Below are positions 1 to 8,742 of a stretch of 64,000 nt of DNA, one piece after another. Position 1 is the first letter of the stretch, and each line of letters begins with the position of its first letter. A program made the translations under genes and the position numbers. This DNA is from Cryobacterium sp. GrIS_2_6 (GTDB lineage Bacteria > Actinomycetota > Actinomycetes > Actinomycetales > Microbacteriaceae). The DNA lies in NCBI RefSeq assembly GCF_035984545.1, contig NZ_JAXCHP010000001.1, positions 2,232,001 to 2,296,000 of the forward strand. The letters are read 5' to 3'. Under the pieces are notes generated by a model that saw nothing but the letters and a program-made list of their open reading frames with translations, made no database searches and was not told the DNA's origin.

Positions 1-786
1 CAGGGAGAGTATCCCGATCTCAGGGTCGAGCAGCAGGTCGATCGCCAGGCGCTGTTCGGCCGACCGGCCCTTGAGGCCGAACAGGTCCCGGTCGCCGCGC
101 ACGAGCCGCATTTCACCCTTGCCGGTGACCCGGCCGAGCGCCGAGCCGCGGTCAGAATGGACCACGAGGCCCGTGTTGATCGGCATGTCCTGCACCAGAC
201 GGGTGTTGAGCACCTCGTTGTCGTAGAGTTCGCTGATCTGGTTCGACCCGAGAGTGATCTCGTCCATCCCCGTCCAGCCGGAATCGATCGCGAGCTCGTG
301 TCGGTACTCATCCGCGAGCAGGCCGATCGATGCCGCCTTGACCCGCAATGGCAGATCCTTGGAGACGACCGTGACGGCGAGGCCGTCGTTGGCGAGGTTC
401 ATCGCGACCGCGAGGATCCTCGAATCGTTGTCGCCGAGTTGCAGGCCAGAGGGGAGCACCGACATGTTGGAGTGGTTCAGCTCCACACGCAGGCTGCCAC
501 CCTCTCCGACCGGGATCGGGAAGTCGAGGCGTTCATGCTTGACACGCAATTCGTCCAGGAGCCGGAGGGCCTGGCGGGCGAAGTACCCGATCTCCGGGTC
601 GTTGCGCTTGGATTCGAGTTCGGCGATCACGACGACCGGCAGCACGATGGCATGCTCGGCGAAGCGGAAGATCGCCTTGGGATCCGACAGGAGGACCGAG
701 GTGTCCAGCACAAAGGTGCGCTCGGTTTGCTTGATGTCGGAAGCCGTCTGGTTCGAACCCTGATAGTCGGTCTGATTAGCGGTCAC
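1..786 (-). CDS. PhoH-family protein (PIN domain + ATPase), C-terminal part outside window
   Basis: The visible 262 codons are the N-terminal part of a PIN-PhoH protein, the two-domain type in which a PIN ribonuclease fold precedes a PhoH P-loop ATPase/helicase. The PIN fold begins around residue 22 with TFVLDTSVLLSD, and further acidic positions are seen at VVVIAELESK and QLGDNDSRIL, as expected for the metal-binding site. Translation runs open to the left edge, so the Walker motifs are not seen. The GTG at 786 was chosen because GGAGTGGTT directly precedes it. These proteins are linked to RNA processing and stress in the literature; the physiological target is unknown. Confidence 0.88.
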   Translation of the reverse strand, partial: MTANQTDYQGSNQTASDIKQTERTFVLDTSVLLSDPKAIFRFAEHAIVLPVVVIAELESKRNDPEIGYFARQALRLLDELRVKHERLDFPIPVGEGGSLRVELNHSNMSVLPSGLQLGDNDSRILAVAMNLANDGLAVTVVSKDLPLRVKAASIGLLADEYRHELAIDSGWTGMDEITLGSNQISELYDNEVLNTRLVQDMPINTGLVVHSDRGSALGRVTGKGEMRLVRGDRDLFGLKGRSAEQRLAIDLLLDPEIGILSL

Positions 787-981
787 AACCACTCCCACCC
801 CGTGCCTCGAAAGGCGCGGATTGTGTTGGCGAGCTGGCCACGGGGGTTCTCGAGCCGTACTTATGTGGCCGTCTCGATCAGGCGCCGTACCTGATGGGAA
901 TGACGCTACTTACACTCGGTGAATATCGGAAGTGCGACACACACATTGTCACCAGACGTTAATGGGCTCGGCGCCAGGAAC

Positions 982-2103
982 TCAGTAAATGGCTGCCGTC
1001 GCATACGACGTGAATGCCCCGCGCAGCATGTCAACGGTGTCGACGCTGAGCACGGCGTGGGCGCTGAGTCGCACCCGGCCGTCGCGGGTCGTCGCGGTGA
1101 TCCCGTGGTTGTGCAGGGCGATCGTGAGCGTGTTGAGCTGGGCGGGATGGGGCTCGAGCACGAGGATCCCGGCCCGCTCGCGTTCGTCCCGCGGCGACAC
1201 CACGGGTACCGCGTACTCGTCGGCGAGGTCGATCAGTTGCGACACGTTGTCCGCGACCGCGGCATCGATGTTATGAATGCCCGTCACGGCAATCTCCTCG
1301 AGAGCCGCGGAGAACCGCGCCTGCGCGATCGCGTCTCCATTGCTGACCCGGAATGCGCGGGCGCTGTGGCTCGGCGGCAGCACCTGGTCCCACGGCTCGT
1401 CAACGTCCGTTCCCGCGAAGCCCGAGAACACCGGAACGAGTCGTTCGACCGCACGGTCGCTCAGCGCCAGGAAACCGGTTCCCCAGCCCGAGCGCACCCA
1501 TTTCTGGCCACCGGATGCGACGACATCCGCCATCTCATAGGCCGCGTCGGTGACACCGAAGCCCTGGATCGCGTCAACGATCAACAGACGGTCGCCGATG
1601 ACCTGGCGGATTCCGTCGAGGTCCACCCGGAATCCGGTCCGTGCGTCGACGAGGCAGACCGCGACGGCGACCGTCGCCGGCGTCAGCTGCTCGCGGATCT
1701 CGCCGGGGGTCACCCTGCCGTGCTCGGTCCCCAGCCAGATCGGGGTCACGACGCGCAGCGCTTCCGCCGCACGCACGGCCGCGAAGGGAACGGTGGGGAA
1801 ATCGCCGGGCGAGAGCAGCACGCCCCCGGTCAGGCCGAACATGGCCTGCATGATGCCGGTCGTCGTGTTCGGCTCGCAGACGACCTGGTCGGCCCGGAAA
1901 CCGGTCACGGCGGAGACGGCCTCGCGCATCCGCTCGTCCTGCTGGAAGAGGTGGTCGAGGCTGCCGAAGCGGGCCCGGGACAGGATCTCGGTCTGGCCGA
2001 GGCTCTCGGCCACCACCGTCGCCGAGAGCGGTCCGACCCGGCCGTAGTCGAGGTAACCGGGCTCTTCGACGAACCCCGCTGCATAGGCATCGATCTCGGT
2101 CAT
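982..2103 (-). CDS. Class V aminotransferase-fold PLP enzyme (cysteine desulfurase/kynureninase-like)
   Basis: A 373-residue fold-type I PLP enzyme. The stretch around residues 190-205 (VASGGQKWVRSGWGTGF) has the typical Lys that binds PLP, preceded by LLIVDAIQGFG, which supplies the cofactor Asp and the His/Gln-type contact seen in class V aminotransferases. An N-terminal LDYGRVGPLS matches the start of cysteine desulfurase/kynureninase-like proteins. The family covers desulfurases, kynureninase and serine-pyruvate aminotransferases, and the substrate cannot be read from sequence. It lies 8 bp downstream of the isoprenyl transferase on the same strand, so it is probably co-transcribed with it. 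No sulfur-mobilising genes (SufU, IscU) are nearby. Confidence 0.8.
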   Translation of the reverse strand: MTEIDAYAAGFVEEPGYLDYGRVGPLSATVVAESLGQTEILSRARFGSLDHLFQQDERMREAVSAVTGFRADQVVCEPNTTTGIMQAMFGLTGGVLLSPGDFPTVPFAAVRAAEALRVVTPIWLGTEHGRVTPGEIREQLTPATVAVAVCLVDARTGFRVDLDGIRQVIGDRLLIVDAIQGFGVTDAAYEMADVVASGGQKWVRSGWGTGFLALSDRAVERLVPVFSGFAGTDVDEPWDQVLPPSHSARAFRVSNGDAIAQARFSAALEEIAVTGIHNIDAAVADNVSQLIDLADEYAVPVVSPRDERERAGILVLEPHPAQLNTLTIALHNHGITATTRDGRVRLSAHAVLSVDTVDMLRGAFTSYATAAIY

Positions 2104-2111
2104 CCGGTCTC

Positions 2112-2897
2112 CTAGCTTCCGAAGCGGCGCTGGCGTTTGGCGAAGTCGCGCAGGGCGCGCAGGAAGTCGACTTGGCGGAGGTCGGGTCCGAGAGCCTCGA
2201 CGAAGTAGAACTCGCTGTGGGCGCTCTGCCAGAGCATGAAATCGCTGATCCGCTGCTCACCGGAGGTGCGGATCACGAGATCGGGGTCGGGCTGGCCACC
2301 CGTGTAGAGGTGCTGGCCGATGAGTTCGGGAGTGAGCGTCTCGGCGAGGTCCGCGAGGGTGTGACCGTTCTCGAGGTGCGCGGCGACGATGCTGCGCATG
2401 GCGTCGGTGATCTCGGTGCGTCCGCCGTAGCCGACCGCGAGATTGATGTGCATTCCCTTCTTGCCCGCGGTGCGGGTCTCGGCGTCGCAGAGCGCAGCGA
2501 TGAGCGGCGCAGGCAGGCCCTTCTTCGTGCCGACCTGCTGGACCCGCCAGTTGCGCTGGCGCGAGAGCCCTTCGGCGAGCTTGGCGATGATCTTGGTGAG
2601 CTCGGAGAGTTCCTCGCTCGGGCGGTTGGTGAGGTTGTCCGAGGAGAGCAGGTAGAGCGTGACCACCGAGATGCCGAGGTCGTCGCACCAGCTGAGGAAC
2701 TCCCGCATCTTCGCCGCGCCGGCACGGTGGCCGTGTGCGGCGGACTCGAGCCCGAGCTGCCGGGCCCAGCGGCGGTTGCCGTCGATGATCATCGCGACGT
2801 GGCGTGGCAGGTTCTCCGGCGTCAGCCCGCGCCGAAGGCGGCGCTCGTACAACCTGTAGAGGATGTCGCGCGCCAAGGGGACCTGCCTCTTCTGCAC
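2112..2897 (-). CDS. uppS: Isoprenyl transferase (cis-prenyl diphosphate synthase, UppS-like)
   Basis: A cis-prenyltransferase that condenses isopentenyl diphosphate onto an allylic primer, giving the polyprenyl phosphate carrier for peptidoglycan and other wall polymers. Signature elements are visible: HVAMIIDGNRRWAR near residue 33 (catalytic Asp), GHRAGAAKMREFL, YGGRTEI and the C-terminal RTSGEQRISDF with the substrate-binding Arg pair. Length (261 aa) suits the family. Whether it makes a C50/C55 chain or a shorter product cannot be told from sequence. The GTG at 2897 lacks a strong Shine-Dalgarno, so a slightly downstream start is possible. It is divergent from the hemolysin III gene, with about 70 bp for both promoters. 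Confidence 0.92.
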   Translation of the reverse strand: MQKRQVPLARDILYRLYERRLRRGLTPENLPRHVAMIIDGNRRWARQLGLESAAHGHRAGAAKMREFLSWCDDLGISVVTLYLLSSDNLTNRPSEELSELTKIIAKLAEGLSRQRNWRVQQVGTKKGLPAPLIAALCDAETRTAGKKGMHINLAVGYGGRTEITDAMRSIVAAHLENGHTLADLAETLTPELIGQHLYTGGQPDPDLVIRTSGEQRISDFMLWQSAHSEFYFVEALGPDLRQVDFLRALRDFAKRQRRFGS

Positions 2898-2965
2898 GTA
2901 TTTACGCTAGCCCACTCGGGCAGCCCGTGCTTCTTCGGGCATGTTCGCTGTCGTATTCTGGCTGC

Positions 2966-3721
2966 ATGGCCGCAGAGAGCAGCACCGGGGACGACGCAAC
3001 CGCACGACAGCCGCTGAAGGACCCCGACGACGAGTTCATCCCGCAGCTGCCGCTGCTCGAGTCGGAGGCACCCCGGCCGGAGGATCTCAAACCCACCTGG
3101 CGCGGCTGGATCCACGCGGGCACCTTCCCGGTCACCATCGTCGCGGGGATCGTGCTCTTGTCCCTCGCGGAGGGTCCCGCTGCGAAGTGGAGCTGCCTCG
3201 TCTTCGTGATCAGCTCCCTGCTCCTGTTCGGCAACTCGGCGCTGTACCACCGCATCAACTGGAAGCCGCGCACGAAACTCGTCTTCAAGCGCATCGACCA
3301 CGCGAACATCTTCCTGCTGATCGCCGGTTCCTATACGCCGATCACGGTGCTCGCGCTACCGCCGTCGAAGTCCGTGCTCCTGCTCTCCCTCGTCTGGGGT
3401 GGCGCACTTCTCGGCATCGCCTTCCGGGTGTTCTGGATCACCGCCCCGCGCTGGCTCTACGTGCCGTTGTACCTGCTCCTCGGCTGGGGCTCACTGATGT
3501 TCATCGTCGACTTCTTCCAGGCGAACGCCGCGATGATGACGCTCATCATGATCGGCGGCCTGTGCTACTCGGTCGGCGCCGTCATCTACGCGCTCAAGAA
3601 GCCCAACCCGGTTCCCGGGGTCTTCGGGTTCCACGAGATCTTCCACAGCCTGACCGTTATCGCGTTCCTCTGCCACTGGACGGCGATCCTGATCATCGCC
3701 ACGCATCCGCTCTACCCCTGA
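2966..3721 (+). CDS. Hemolysin III / PAQR-family membrane protein (TrhA-like)
   Basis: A 251-residue polytopic protein with seven predicted membrane segments. PAQR signatures are clear: SALYHRINW (first His), RIDHANIFLLIAGSYTP and the last-helix HEIFHSLTVIAFLCHW, which together make the metal site of the hemolysin III/YqfA group. The N-terminal 45 residues are acidic, soluble and variable. Family members are implicated in membrane-energy or lipid homeostasis rather than proven haemolysis. The reading frame extends upstream, but ATG 2966 starts the conserved length. Its stop overlaps the convergent small membrane-protein gene by 10 bp. Confidence 0.9.
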   Translation: MAAESSTGDDATARQPLKDPDDEFIPQLPLLESEAPRPEDLKPTWRGWIHAGTFPVTIVAGIVLLSLAEGPAAKWSCLVFVISSLLLFGNSALYHRINWKPRTKLVFKRIDHANIFLLIAGSYTPITVLALPPSKSVLLLSLVWGGALLGIAFRVFWITAPRWLYVPLYLLLGWGSLMFIVDFFQANAAMMTLIMIGGLCYSVGAVIYALKKPNPVPGVFGFHEIFHSLTVIAFLCHWTAILIIATHPLYP

Positions 3722-4014
3722 GGCTGCTGGGTCTCCCGCGGGGTGGAGGCCTCGCCCGGGCGCTTGTCCGCCTCACCGCGGGCAGCGAGTTCCGCCTGCA
3801 GGCGCTCGGCTATCTCCGCGCGATACGTCGTGCGGCGGATGCGGCGGACCAGATCGAAGCCGAGCAGCACGACGGCGACCACAACGAACAGGATCGCCAG
3901 GAAGCCGGCGGGGCCCGGCGTGACGGTGTCGGGGTTGAATTCGGGCGGCGGCGTGTTGGCGAGCATGAAGCCCGTTACCGCGTCGGCGAGGTGCGGGAAC
4001 AGGACGGCGCTCAT
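3712..4014 (-). CDS. Small single-pass membrane protein, function unknown
   Basis: A 100-residue protein with one strong hydrophobic segment (about residues 37-56, FLAILFVVVAVVLLGFDLV). This is followed by a basic RRIRRTTYRAEI stretch and an Ala/Glu/Arg-rich helix ending in a Pro/Gln tail. The N-terminal 35 residues contain a second weaker hydrophobic stretch (AVTGFMLANTP). The ATG overlaps the mca stop (4011-4014), so it is almost certainly translated with mca. No function is recognised; a role tied to mycothiol is only a guess from position. Confidence 0.72.
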   Translation of the reverse strand: MSAVLFPHLADAVTGFMLANTPPPEFNPDTVTPGPAGFLAILFVVVAVVLLGFDLVRRIRRTTYRAEIAERLQAELAARGEADKRPGEASTPRETQQPQG

Positions 4015-4874
4015 GCCTCGTCCCGGATACCGGCGAACAGATCTGATTCAGGCATGACCGTTTCAACTTTCGATTCGACGAGCTGGAAGTCCTCGTACGG
4101 CCACGCCTCACGGATGAGGTCGTTCGGCCAGAAAAAGAAGCTGCTCGTGGGGGAAACCTGGCTCGCGTGGGCCCGCAACGCCGCGTCCCTCGCGTCGAGG
4201 AAGTCTCCGACCGGAACGTGGGTCGTCGCCAGGGCCGGGTAGTTCTTCATCCAGTCGCGGGCCTCCCCGAGCGGCTCGAGCAGGGGGGACTCCGGTTCCT
4301 TGACGCTCAGCAGCAGGAAGAGGGCATCGATGCGTTCGAGGTTGAAGATGCGATCGTAGTAGAGCTTGTCGATCTGCCACGGTTCTCCGTCACCCGGGTA
4401 CCGGGTGGGGTCCGCGGCGGCGCGATACGCGGCCATCGAGACCTCGTGACAGCGGATGTGGTCCGGGTGCGGGTATCCGCCGTTCTCGTCGTAGGTGATC
4501 AGGACCTGGGGGCGGAATTCGCGGATGATCCGCACGAGCGGTTCCGCGGAGAACTCGAGGTCGATGGTCGAGAAGGAATTCGGCGGGACCGAACCGTCCT
4601 CGTTCATGCCGGAATCCTGGTAGCCGAGCCACCGATGTTCGATGCCGAGGGCCTGCTGCGCCTGGCGCATCTCCCGTCGGCGCAGGCCGGCCATGTCGCG
4701 CTCGGCCATCGCCGTGTCGGCGAGGGCGTCGTTGAGGATGCTGCCGCCCTCTCCACCCGTGCAGCTCACGACCATGACCTCGGCGCCACGGCTCCGATAG
4801 TACGCATAGCTCGCAGCCCCCTTGCTCGACTCGTCGTCGGGATGGGCATGAACGGCCAGGAGGCGCAGTGTCAT
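4011..4874 (-). CDS. mca: Mycothiol S-conjugate amidase
   Basis: Zn-dependent amidase of the LmbE/PIG-L fold. It cleaves mycothiol S-conjugates into a mercapturic acid, which is exported, and GlcN-Ins, which is recycled. Metal-binding motifs are visible: HAHPDDES at the N-terminus and YPHPDHIRCHE in the middle. The extended C-terminal region (FFFWPNDLIREAWPYEDFQLV) is typical of Mca rather than the shorter MshB deacetylase. The start at 4874 was chosen because TGAGGAG lies about 5 nt upstream; the frame is open 36 nt further. Its presence implies that the organism makes mycothiol, an actinobacterial trait. Confidence 0.93.
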   Translation of the reverse strand: MTLRLLAVHAHPDDESSKGAASYAYYRSRGAEVMVVSCTGGEGGSILNDALADTAMAERDMAGLRRREMRQAQQALGIEHRWLGYQDSGMNEDGSVPPNSFSTIDLEFSAEPLVRIIREFRPQVLITYDENGGYPHPDHIRCHEVSMAAYRAAADPTRYPGDGEPWQIDKLYYDRIFNLERIDALFLLLSVKEPESPLLEPLGEARDWMKNYPALATTHVPVGDFLDARDAALRAHASQVSPTSSFFFWPNDLIREAWPYEDFQLVESKVETVMPESDLFAGIRDEA

Positions 4875-4943
4875 CGGACTCCTCAGAAATGGCGGATAAC
4901 CTAGGGACAAGACTAATCGTTGAACCGTGAGTGTGGAGTCTGA

Positions 4944-5375
4944 GTGACCGGCAGCAGGAACGTCGACAGCGGTACCCGCAGCGAGGGCACCCTGGATTCC
5001 CGGTACGGTCGTGCCCCGAACCGGCGTCTGCGCGACCGTCGGTCCCTCTGGATCACCGCAGGGGCCTTCGCCGTCGTGCTGGTGGGCTGGGTCGTCTGGG
5101 TCGGGCTGGGCGCCTCCCAGCCCCTGCTCGAAACCAGGGACATCCGCAACGTCGTTCAGGACGACCGGAACGTGACGGTGACCTTCGAGGCCTCGATTCC
5201 GGTGGGGTCACCGGCGAGTTGCGCGGTCGAGGCGCTCAACCAGAGCTTCGCGGTCGTAGGGTGGAAGGTGATCGACCTGCCGCCGAGTGACCAGTATTCA
5301 CGTACGTTCACGGAGCAGCTACTGACGACCGAGCCCGCCACCACCGGATTGATTTACCGGTGCTGGCTGACCTAG
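4944..5375 (+). CDS. DUF4307 membrane protein
   Basis: A 143-residue protein with a basic N-terminus containing LDSRYG, one transmembrane segment (about residues 35-58, LWITAGAFAVVLVGWVVW) and a small extracellular domain with two Cys, at SCAV and at the terminal YRCWLT. Architecture and length fit DUF4307, a family found beside mca and greA in many actinobacteria. The function is unknown. It is divergent from mca with about 70 bp between the starts. The GTG at 4944 is the likely start. Confidence 0.85.
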   Translation: MTGSRNVDSGTRSEGTLDSRYGRAPNRRLRDRRSLWITAGAFAVVLVGWVVWVGLGASQPLLETRDIRNVVQDDRNVTVTFEASIPVGSPASCAVEALNQSFAVVGWKVIDLPPSDQYSRTFTEQLLTTEPATTGLIYRCWLT

Positions 5376-5385
5376 ACTGACGTAT

Positions 5386-5422
5386 TCGCCCCGACGTTCT
5401 TCGCCGGGGCGAGCGTTGTTTT
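5386..5422 (+). terminator. Likely intrinsic terminator after the DUF4307 gene
   Basis: TCGCCCC (5386-5392) pairs with GGGGCGA (5406-5412) across a 13-nt loop, followed by GCGTTGTTTTCC. The stem is short but GC-rich and a T-run follows. It lies 10 bp after the stop codon and about 100 bp before greA. Confidence 0.6.
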
Positions 5423-5519
5423 CCTGCTGCGATCCGCCTGGAATCACGCACACAACACCGCACGATCACGCATATCCGGTACCACACGCATGACTCGAGC
5501 ATGAGGAGGAGACCCACCC

Positions 5520-6011
5520 ATGACAACTGAAACCACCGTCACCTGGCTGACGCAGGAGGCGTACGACCGCCTCGCCTCCGAGCTGGAGGCCCTGAGCACC
5601 GTCGGCCGTATCGAGATCGCGAAGAAGATCGAATCCGCGCGTGAAGAGGGCGACCTCAAGGAAAACTCGGGGTACCACGCGGCGAAGGACGAACAGGGCA
5701 AGCAGGAGGCACGCATCCGCACGCTCATCGTGCTGCTCCGCAACGCCGAGGTCGGCCACGCCCCCGAGAGTAAGGGCGTTGTCGAGTCCGGAACCGTGAT
5801 CACCGCCACCATCGCAGGTGACGAGGAGCGCTTCCTGATCGGCAGCCGCGAGATCGCCGGCGACAGCGACCTCAACGTGTACAGCGAGCAGAGCCCGCTC
5901 GGTGCCGCGATCCTCGGCCTCAAGGTCGGATCGAAGACGAGCTACACCACCCCGAACGGCAAGGAAATCGCCGTGGAGATCTTCGCCGTCGAAACCTGGG
6001 GCGGCGACTAG
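5520..6011 (+). CDS. greA: Transcription elongation factor GreA
   Basis: A 163-residue GreA that rescues backtracked RNA polymerase by stimulating transcript cleavage. It has the N-terminal coiled coil with the acidic tip (EEGDLKENSGYHAAKDEQGK, about residues 42-61) and the C-terminal FKBP-like domain (SPLGAAILGLKVG). Start ATG 5520 follows GAGGAGGAGACC. It stands alone, separated from the DUF4307 gene by a terminator-like hairpin and convergent with ilvA across a long palindrome. Confidence 0.96.
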   Translation: MTTETTVTWLTQEAYDRLASELEALSTVGRIEIAKKIESAREEGDLKENSGYHAAKDEQGKQEARIRTLIVLLRNAEVGHAPESKGVVESGTVITATIAGDEERFLIGSREIAGDSDLNVYSEQSPLGAAILGLKVGSKTSYTTPNGKEIAVEIFAVETWGGD

Positions 6012-6025
6012 CAGCATCCGCGGCA

Positions 6026-6089
6026 ACTGTGGCCGTTATGGACGACTGCGCCCGGTGCACGGGCCGCAGTAGTCCGTAACGGCCACAGT
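6026..6089. repeat. 25-bp imperfect inverted repeat between greA and ilvA
   Basis: Left arm 6026-6050 and right arm 6065-6089 pair over 25 bp with two mismatches around a 14-nt GC-rich loop. It sits exactly between two convergent genes, so a two-way transcription stop is likely, although there is no T-run. The arm (ACTGTGGCCGTTA...) does not match the other palindromes in the window. Confidence 0.85.
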
Positions 6090-6107
6090 CGTCCCGCGAC
6101 GCGACCC

Positions 6108-7343
6108 CTAGTCGATCTGGGGGTCGTAACCGGCCGAGGTGAGTACGTCGACGACGTGCTGGCGGTGGTCGGGGCCGCGGGTCTCGACGCTGACGTTGAG
6201 TTCGACCTCGCTGATCTGCAGTCCGACGCCGTGCCGGGTGTGCAAAACCTCGACGACATTGGCGTGCGCTTCGGCGAGCAGCTCGGAGATGCGGGCGAGC
6301 TGTCCGGGGCGGTCCGGCAACATGATGCGTAGGGTGAGATACCGACCGGATGCCGCAAGGCCGTGGCTGATGACGCGTTGCATCAGCAGGGGGTCGATGT
6401 TGCCCCCGCTGAGGATGGCGACGGTGGAACCATCCGGGGTGACCTTGCCGGCCAGGATCGCTGCGACCGCGACGGCGCCGGCCGGTTCGACGACGAGCTT
6501 CGCGCGTTCGAGGAGCACGAGAAGCGCACGGGCGGTGTCGTCCTCTGTGACGGTGACGATCTCGTCGACCACGTCCCTGATGATCTCGAAGTTGAGCAGC
6601 CCCGGCTTCGCTACGGCGATGCCGTCGGCGATCGTCGGCAGAATCGGCACCTCGATCGCCTTCCCCGCCTCGATGGAGGGCGGGTAGGCGGCAGCGTTGG
6701 CGGCCTGCACGCCGATGATCCGGATCGTGCGGCCGTCGAGGAACGCCTTCTGCTTCAGCGCGCTCGCGACGCCGGAGATGAGTCCGCCGCCGCCGATCGG
6801 GACGACTACGGTGTGCAGGTCAGGAACCTGGTCGAGGATCTCGAGGCCCAGTGTTCCCTGGCCGGCGATCACGTCTGCGTGGTCGAACGGCGGGATCAGG
6901 ATCGCACCGGTCTCCGCGGCGTACGCGGCGGCGGCGAGCAACGGCTCGGCGACCGTGCTGCCCCGGAGGATGACGTGCGCGCCATAGTCCCTGGTGGCCT
7001 GGAGCTTGGGCAGGGCGACGCCGACGGGCATGAAGATCGTGGCCTTGATGCCGAGCTCGCGGGCGGCGAACGCCACGCCCTGGGCGTGGTTCCCGGCCGA
7101 GGCCGCCACGACACCGTGCTCCTTCTCCTCGTCGGTGAGCTTCGAGAGGCGGTTGTACGCTCCACGGATCTTGTAGGAGCCGGTGCGTTGCAGGTTCTCG
7201 CACTTGAGGTGTACCTCGGCGCCCAGGACCGCGCTCAGGTAGCGGGAGCCTTCCATCGGGGTCACGGCGGCGACCTGGGAGACCACGGCGCGGGCGGCTT
7301 CGAACTCGGCGAGGCTCGGCCCGACGAGGGACAGGTTGGTCAT
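6108..7343 (-). CDS. ilvA: Threonine ammonia-lyase (threonine deaminase)
   Basis: PLP enzyme converting L-threonine to 2-oxobutanoate and ammonia, either as the first step of isoleucine synthesis or catabolically. PLP-binding NLQRTGSYKIRGAYN (Lys in SYKIRG), the glycine loop IGGGGLISG and a single C-terminal ACT domain (LPDRPGQLARISELLAE) are visible in 411 residues. One ACT repeat of this type is common in the catabolic or actinobacterial form. The start at 7343 was chosen because GAAGG lies upstream and the ATG overlaps the stop of the preceding exporter gene, indicating translational coupling. Confidence 0.93.
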   Translation of the reverse strand: MTNLSLVGPSLAEFEAARAVVSQVAAVTPMEGSRYLSAVLGAEVHLKCENLQRTGSYKIRGAYNRLSKLTDEEKEHGVVAASAGNHAQGVAFAARELGIKATIFMPVGVALPKLQATRDYGAHVILRGSTVAEPLLAAAAYAAETGAILIPPFDHADVIAGQGTLGLEILDQVPDLHTVVVPIGGGGLISGVASALKQKAFLDGRTIRIIGVQAANAAAYPPSIEAGKAIEVPILPTIADGIAVAKPGLLNFEIIRDVVDEIVTVTEDDTARALLVLLERAKLVVEPAGAVAVAAILAGKVTPDGSTVAILSGGNIDPLLMQRVISHGLAASGRYLTLRIMLPDRPGQLARISELLAEAHANVVEVLHTRHGVGLQISEVELNVSVETRGPDHRQHVVDVLTSAGYDPQID

Positions 7344-8683
7344 GGGGTGCCTTCGGTAGTGGTCGTGCTGGACGGATTTCTTCTGGTCCTGGTGAAGCCG
7401 GGGCGTTGCGGCACGGTCCGCCACAGCGGCGATCCGGTACCGCGCGGAACGCCATGAAGGTCGGCACGCCAGCTACCGCCCTGAATGTAGTTGATCATGA
7501 CATTGAGCACGGCCGCGACCGGAACCGCGAAGAGCGCCCCCGGGATCCCGGCGAGCAACGAACCCGCAGCGACGACGAGCACCACGCCGAGCGGATGCAC
7601 CTTGACCGCCGTTCCCATGATGAGCGGCTGGAGAACGTGCCCTTCGATCTGTTGGACCAGGAGCACGACCCCGAGCATGGCGAGCGCGATCGGCCAGGAG
7701 TTGAAGAGCAGAGCGATCACGACGGCGACGGCGCCGGTCGCGACGGCGCCCACGATCGGGATGAAGGAACCGAGGAAGACCAGGACACCGATCGGGATCG
7801 CGAGCGGGACGCCGAGCAGGAACGCGCCGAGCCCGATGCCGAGGGCGTCGATCGAGGCGACGAGGATCTGCACCTTTGCGAAATTGCCGAGGGTGGTCCA
7901 GCCGGCCTGCCCGGCGCCGTCGATCGCCGCCCGTGCCCGCCTCGGGAAGATCCGCACGATCCACGCCCAGATTCCGGGGCCGTCGATCAGGAGGAAGAGC
8001 AGGCTGAAGAGCGTGAGCAGTAGCCCGGTGAGACCGTGGCCGAGCGAGGTGCCGAGCGAGAGTGCGCCGCTCAGGAAGACCTGGCTGTCAGCCTGGATCG
8101 CCGCAAGCGCCTGCTGCAGGTAGTCGTTGATCTGCGGTTCCGTGAGGTGCAGCGGTGACGCAAGCAGCAGCGCCTTGAGGTCGCCGTACGAGCCGGCGAG
8201 CCGGTCGCTGAGGCCGGAGAGGCCGCCGGCGAGCTGGGTCCCCGCGAGCGTGATCAGGGCGGCAGGGACGAGGAGCGTGGTGAGCACCGCGACGGCGATG
8301 GCCAGGCCCTTGGGCCAGCGGTGCCGGACGAGAAAGGAGACGAAGGGCGCCACGATCGAGGAGACCAGCACGGCGATGAGCAGCGGGATGACGATGAGCC
8401 GGAGCTGCACGACGACGAACAGGAAGACGGCGATGACGGCGAAGACGGCGAGGAGCCGCCACGACCACGCGCCGGCGAGCCGGATTCCCGCCGGGACGTT
8501 CTCATCGACGCCGTTCGGCGGAGCCGAGACGGCGGCGATCGCTGCCGCTCCGGCCCGTTCGCCGGCCGCGGTGCGAGCTCCCGTGCCTGGCCCGCTGCCG
8601 GGCTCCCGGCCGATCGGGGCGGCACGTCTGCGCCGCCCGGTGAGGAGTGCACTCCAGCCCGGCCTACCCGCGGATTCCGTCAT
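7340..8683 (-). CDS. AI-2E family (PerM-type) membrane transporter
   Basis: A 447-residue protein with a Pro/Ala/Gly-rich cytoplasmic N-terminus of about 65 residues, followed by the PerM/AI-2E layout: a hydrophobic pair near residues 75-115, a soluble segment with SPLHLTEPQINDYLQQ, and clustered helices ending in GIPGALFAVPVAAVLNVMI. The family has members proposed to export the AI-2 signal or to act as Na+/H+ antiporters, so the substrate is not predictable. Its TGA overlaps the ilvA ATG; linkage to ilvA may be only transcriptional. Confidence 0.85.
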   Translation of the reverse strand: MTESAGRPGWSALLTGRRRRAAPIGREPGSGPGTGARTAAGERAGAAAIAAVSAPPNGVDENVPAGIRLAGAWSWRLLAVFAVIAVFLFVVVQLRLIVIPLLIAVLVSSIVAPFVSFLVRHRWPKGLAIAVAVLTTLLVPAALITLAGTQLAGGLSGLSDRLAGSYGDLKALLLASPLHLTEPQINDYLQQALAAIQADSQVFLSGALSLGTSLGHGLTGLLLTLFSLLFLLIDGPGIWAWIVRIFPRRARAAIDGAGQAGWTTLGNFAKVQILVASIDALGIGLGAFLLGVPLAIPIGVLVFLGSFIPIVGAVATGAVAVVIALLFNSWPIALAMLGVVLLVQQIEGHVLQPLIMGTAVKVHPLGVVLVVAAGSLLAGIPGALFAVPVAAVLNVMINYIQGGSWRADLHGVPRGTGSPLWRTVPQRPGFTRTRRNPSSTTTTEGTP

Positions 8684-8742
8684 CGGACCAGTCTAGGCAA
8701 TCGGAGGCAGTCACTGTCCCCGGTCCTCGCTAGGGTCGAAGA

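Noticed and set aside
919-2115. 398-codon open frame on the + strand opposite the PLP enzyme
   Set aside because: It is antisense to a gene with clear PLP motifs, rich in Arg/Gly/Asp/His as expected for a mirrored high-GC frame, and matches no domain.
7344-7380. Riboswitch or leader peptide for ilvA
   Set aside because: ilvA overlaps the preceding gene, so there is no untranslated leader of its own.
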